Assembly: GCA_937885735.1 (NCBI GenBank)
Contig: CALABN010000330.1
Coordinates: 1 to 5,965 of the forward strand
DNA from: an uncultured Bacteroidota bacterium
GTDB lineage: Bacteria > Bacteroidota > Bacteroidia > Bacteroidales > SZUA-534
DNA: 5,965 nt
Direction: 5' to 3'
Notes under the pieces: model-generated
Database searches by the model: none
Told to the model about the DNA's origin: nothing
What the model saw: the letters and a program-made list of their open reading frames with translations, nothing else
In this document: piece after piece, positions 3,783 through 5,965 of the stretch
How the letters are laid out: the number at the start of each line of letters is the position of its first letter
How positions within the stretch are numbered: the stretch's first letter is position 1
Translations under genes and position numbers: made by a program

Positions 3783-5965
3783 TTGAAATCAATAGTGATT
3801 CTCAAAAAAGCACTTTACATATTGACCTTGCTAATCGTGTGCGCAAACATTGCGGACGCACAGGTGACACGCATCCGCGGAACGGTTGTGGACGACGAGA
3901 CCAACGAGCCTCTTCCGTTTGTGAACGTGGCCGTCCCTGGCACATCCATTGGCACCATTACAGGCATCGACGGCGAATTCTTCATAGAGACACGCACACA
4001 CATCGACACGCTCTTGATTTCGTACATTGGCTACCAGCCATTCAGCCAGGCAATCAAAAACGGTGTATATCAACAAATTGACGCAAGACTAAAGTCCGAC
4101 AACATTGTAATGGACGAGATTGTGGTCCACCCTGGCGAGAACCCCGCATTCCGCATCCTGCGAAAGATTAACGACAACAAGAAACGCAACGACCCGATGC
4201 GCCAGGAAAAGTACACCTACGAAGTGTACAACAAAATGGAACTGGACATCAACAACATAAGCGAGGAATACAAGCAACAGAAGATTTTCAAGCATTTTCA
4301 GTTCATCTTCGACTACATTGACACATCGGCAATTACGGGAAAGACATTCCTGCCCGTGTTCATAACAGAATCAATGTCGGACTACTATTACCAGAAGAAC
4401 CCGAAAAAGCAAAAAGAGGTAATCAAGGCCAACCGCATATCGGGTATGGAAGACGATATGATGTCGGAATTTACTGGAAAAATGTACCTCGACTTCAACC
4501 TGTACGACAACTTTGTACCTATTCTCGGCCACGATATGGTGAGCCCAATAGCAGGCATCGGACAGGCATACTACAAATACTACCTGCTCGACAGCGCCTA
4601 CCGCGACAACCACTGGTGCTACCAAATATCGTTCAAGCCGAAACGCAAGCAGGAACCAACCTTCACGGGCTATTTCTGGGTTCACGACACCACGTTTGCC
4701 ATTGAAAGCTACAAAATAAGGATTGCCGAAGGTGTGAACATCAACTTCATTTCAGATTTCGTTGCAGAGCAGACATTTACATACGTTGACGATTCGGTGT
4801 GGTTTCCGCAGAAGCAGGAACTGTTCATCGACTTTGCCGTGACCAACAAGGAATATGGTTTCTTCGGACGGAAAACGACATCGTACACCAACATCAACCT
4901 GCACCCCGACACGGAAGGCGTCTTTTCTTCATCGATGCCGATAGAGACCGTGTTGCTCGACGATGCAATGTCGAAATCGACCGACGACTGGAATGAACTA
5001 CGGCACGAAGAATTGAGCGAGCGGGAAAAAGACATATATAAAATGGTGGACTCGGTAAAGGAAGTGCCACTGTTCAACAGTTTCGTAAAGATTGTCAACA
5101 CGCTGGTGACTGGATACTGGGTGAAGGACCTTGTTGAGATTGGCCCGTACTACACGCTCTACAGCTTCAACCCTATTGAAGGAAGCCGGTTCAAGATAAG
5201 CCTGCGCACAAGCAATGAGTTCAGCACCAAATACATGCTGTATGGACATCTGGCCTATGGGACGCGCGACCGCAAGCTGAAATACGGATTCGGCATTACC
5301 GACATGTTCGGGACCGCCCCCCGACGGTGCGCCAACGCCTACTTCTTCCACGACAACGAGCAACTAGGCTTGACCGACAATGCATTCCTTACCGACAATA
5401 TCCTGTCGTCGCTGTTTGCACGCGAGCAAAACGACAAGCTCACCATTGTGAACGAAGGAGGCGCCTACTACGACCACGAATGGTTTCTCGGATTCTCGAC
5501 AAAGTTCAAGGTGCGCCACAAGCAGATTTACGCTTCTGAAACAGTGCCGTTCAAAATGTACGACATCAACCTTAACGACACTGTCGACGTCCACAAACTG
5601 AAGACTACGGAATTGTCGCTGAACGTAAGGTTTGCCTACAACGAGAAGTTCATTATGGGAAAATTCGAGCGCAGAAGCCTCGGCACCAAATACCCGATAC
5701 TGACTCTCGGCCTAACTGTTGGCATTCCCGACATTATGGGTAGCGACTACGAATACTACAAACTGCATTTCAGCATCGACCACACGGTGCCGATTAACCC
5801 TTTGGGCGACTTCCGATACATAATAGATGCGGGCAAGACATTCGGCAAGGCACCGTTCCCATTCCAGCAACTGCACGAGGGCAACCAGACTTACGCCTAC
5901 GACGAGTACGCATTCAACCTTATGAACTACTACGAGTTTGTAAGCAACGAGTACCTCACTTTCAT
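3783..5965 (+). CDS. DUF5686 outer membrane protein with N-terminal carboxypeptidase-regulatory-like domain (3' end outside window)
   Basis: The frame is open from the start to the right edge (727 codons plus 2 bases). Relatives are usually somewhat over 800 residues, so roughly the last hundred are missing. Numbering is from TTG 3783. A signal peptide (1-26) has KK at 8-9, a hydrophobic core (about 10-22) and an ADA/Q cleavage site. A CarboxypepD_reg-like beta-sandwich (about 28-105) contains IRGTVVDDETNEPLPFVNV, GTSIGTITGIDGEF and LLISYIGY, then the DEIVV linker (111-115) familiar from SusC-type proteins. The rest is a DUF5686 region rich in Tyr, Phe and alternating strands, including PRR (513-515) and HDNEQLG (523-529), consistent with an outer-membrane barrel. 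Its function is unknown. It is probably co-transcribed with lptB (22-base gap). There is no ATG near the 5' end: the start is TTG 3783 or GTG 3795, and either leaves a good signal peptide. Confidence 0.88.
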   Translation, partial: MKSIVILKKALYILTLLIVCANIADAQVTRIRGTVVDDETNEPLPFVNVAVPGTSIGTITGIDGEFFIETRTHIDTLLISYIGYQPFSQAIKNGVYQQIDARLKSDNIVMDEIVVHPGENPAFRILRKINDNKKRNDPMRQEKYTYEVYNKMELDINNISEEYKQQKIFKHFQFIFDYIDTSAITGKTFLPVFITESMSDYYYQKNPKKQKEVIKANRISGMEDDMMSEFTGKMYLDFNLYDNFVPILGHDMVSPIAGIGQAYYKYYLLDSAYRDNHWCYQISFKPKRKQEPTFTGYFWVHDTTFAIESYKIRIAEGVNINFISDFVAEQTFTYVDDSVWFPQKQELFIDFAVTNKEYGFFGRKTTSYTNINLHPDTEGVFSSSMPIETVLLDDAMSKSTDDWNELRHEELSEREKDIYKMVDSVKEVPLFNSFVKIVNTLVTGYWVKDLVEIGPYYTLYSFNPIEGSRFKISLRTSNEFSTKYMLYGHLAYGTRDRKLKYGFGITDMFGTAPRRCANAYFFHDNEQLGLTDNAFLTDNILSSLFAREQNDKLTIVNEGGAYYDHEWFLGFSTKFKVRHKQIYASETVPFKMYDINLNDTVDVHKLKTTELSLNVRFAYNEKFIMGKFERRSLGTKYPILTLGLTVGIPDIMGSDYEYYKLHFSIDHTVPINPLGDFRYIIDAGKTFGKAPFPFQQLHEGNQTYAYDEYAFNLMNYYEFVSNEYLTF

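Noticed and set aside
3776..4081. Plus-strand 101-residue frame and minus-strand frames at 3815-4076
   Set aside because: His/Arg-rich out-of-frame readings of the signal peptide and CarboxypepD_reg-like domain of the DUF5686 gene.
5310..5325. C-run at 5316-5322 as a possible frameshift
   Set aside because: The same frame encodes DUF5686-like sequence on both sides, so no shift is needed.
4089..5594. Several long minus-strand frames (4089-4295, 4371-4685, 4709-5101, 4998-5363, 5364-5594)
   Set aside because: Their Val-rich or Ser-rich translations are mirror readings of the DUF5686 gene, whose frame is continuous across all of them.
1..5965. Mobile element, CRISPR array, tRNA or rRNA
   Set aside because: No transposase or integrase, no regularly spaced repeats, no recognisable tRNA or rRNA sequence on reading both strands by eye.

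Overview
The window looks like chromosomal DNA from a Bacteroidota species, most likely Bacteroidales. The evidence is a DUF5686 protein with an N-terminal carboxypeptidase-regulatory-like domain, an outer-membrane barrel end typical of the BamA/TamA family, A/T-rich start regions mostly without Shine-Dalgarno sequences, and promoter candidates that fit the Bacteroidota pattern (TTG, about 19-22 bases, TAnnTTTG) rather than the E. coli pattern. The genus cannot be fixed from the sequence alone.

Layout. Bases 1-504 (+) are the C-terminal end of an outer-membrane beta-barrel of the BamA/TamA (surface antigen) family, cut by the left edge. It converges on a minus-strand block, and a perfect 18-bp inverted repeat flanked by A and T tracts (672-710) lies between them and should terminate both directions. 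The minus-strand block, in transcription order, is an AAA/STAND-type ATPase (2767 down to 1637), a 75-residue DUF3820 protein (1621-1394, 15 bases after the ATPase), and a 206-residue multi-pass membrane protein of YciC/DUF975-like appearance (1347-727) that appears to have its own promoter. An AT-rich divergent intergenic region (2771-3007) separates this block from a plus-strand pair: lptB (3008-3760), the ATPase of the LPS transporter, and, 22 bases later, a DUF5686 outer-membrane protein that is open to the right edge (727 codons visible).

How the genes fit together. The plus-strand genes are envelope genes: insertion of outer-membrane proteins (BamA-like), LPS export (LptB), and a predicted outer-membrane barrel of unknown function (DUF5686) that is probably co-transcribed with lptB. 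The minus-strand genes are visibly AT-richer and not obviously related in function. The ATPase/DUF3820 pair is the most accessory-looking part of the window. Its promoter candidate overlaps one of two near-identical 14-bp near-palindromes with centres 54 bp apart, which suggests a dedicated regulator. I do not see a clear mobile element, CRISPR array, RNA gene or complete novel system. The best leads are the ATPase/DUF3820 unit with its operator-like sites and the lptB-DUF5686 linkage.
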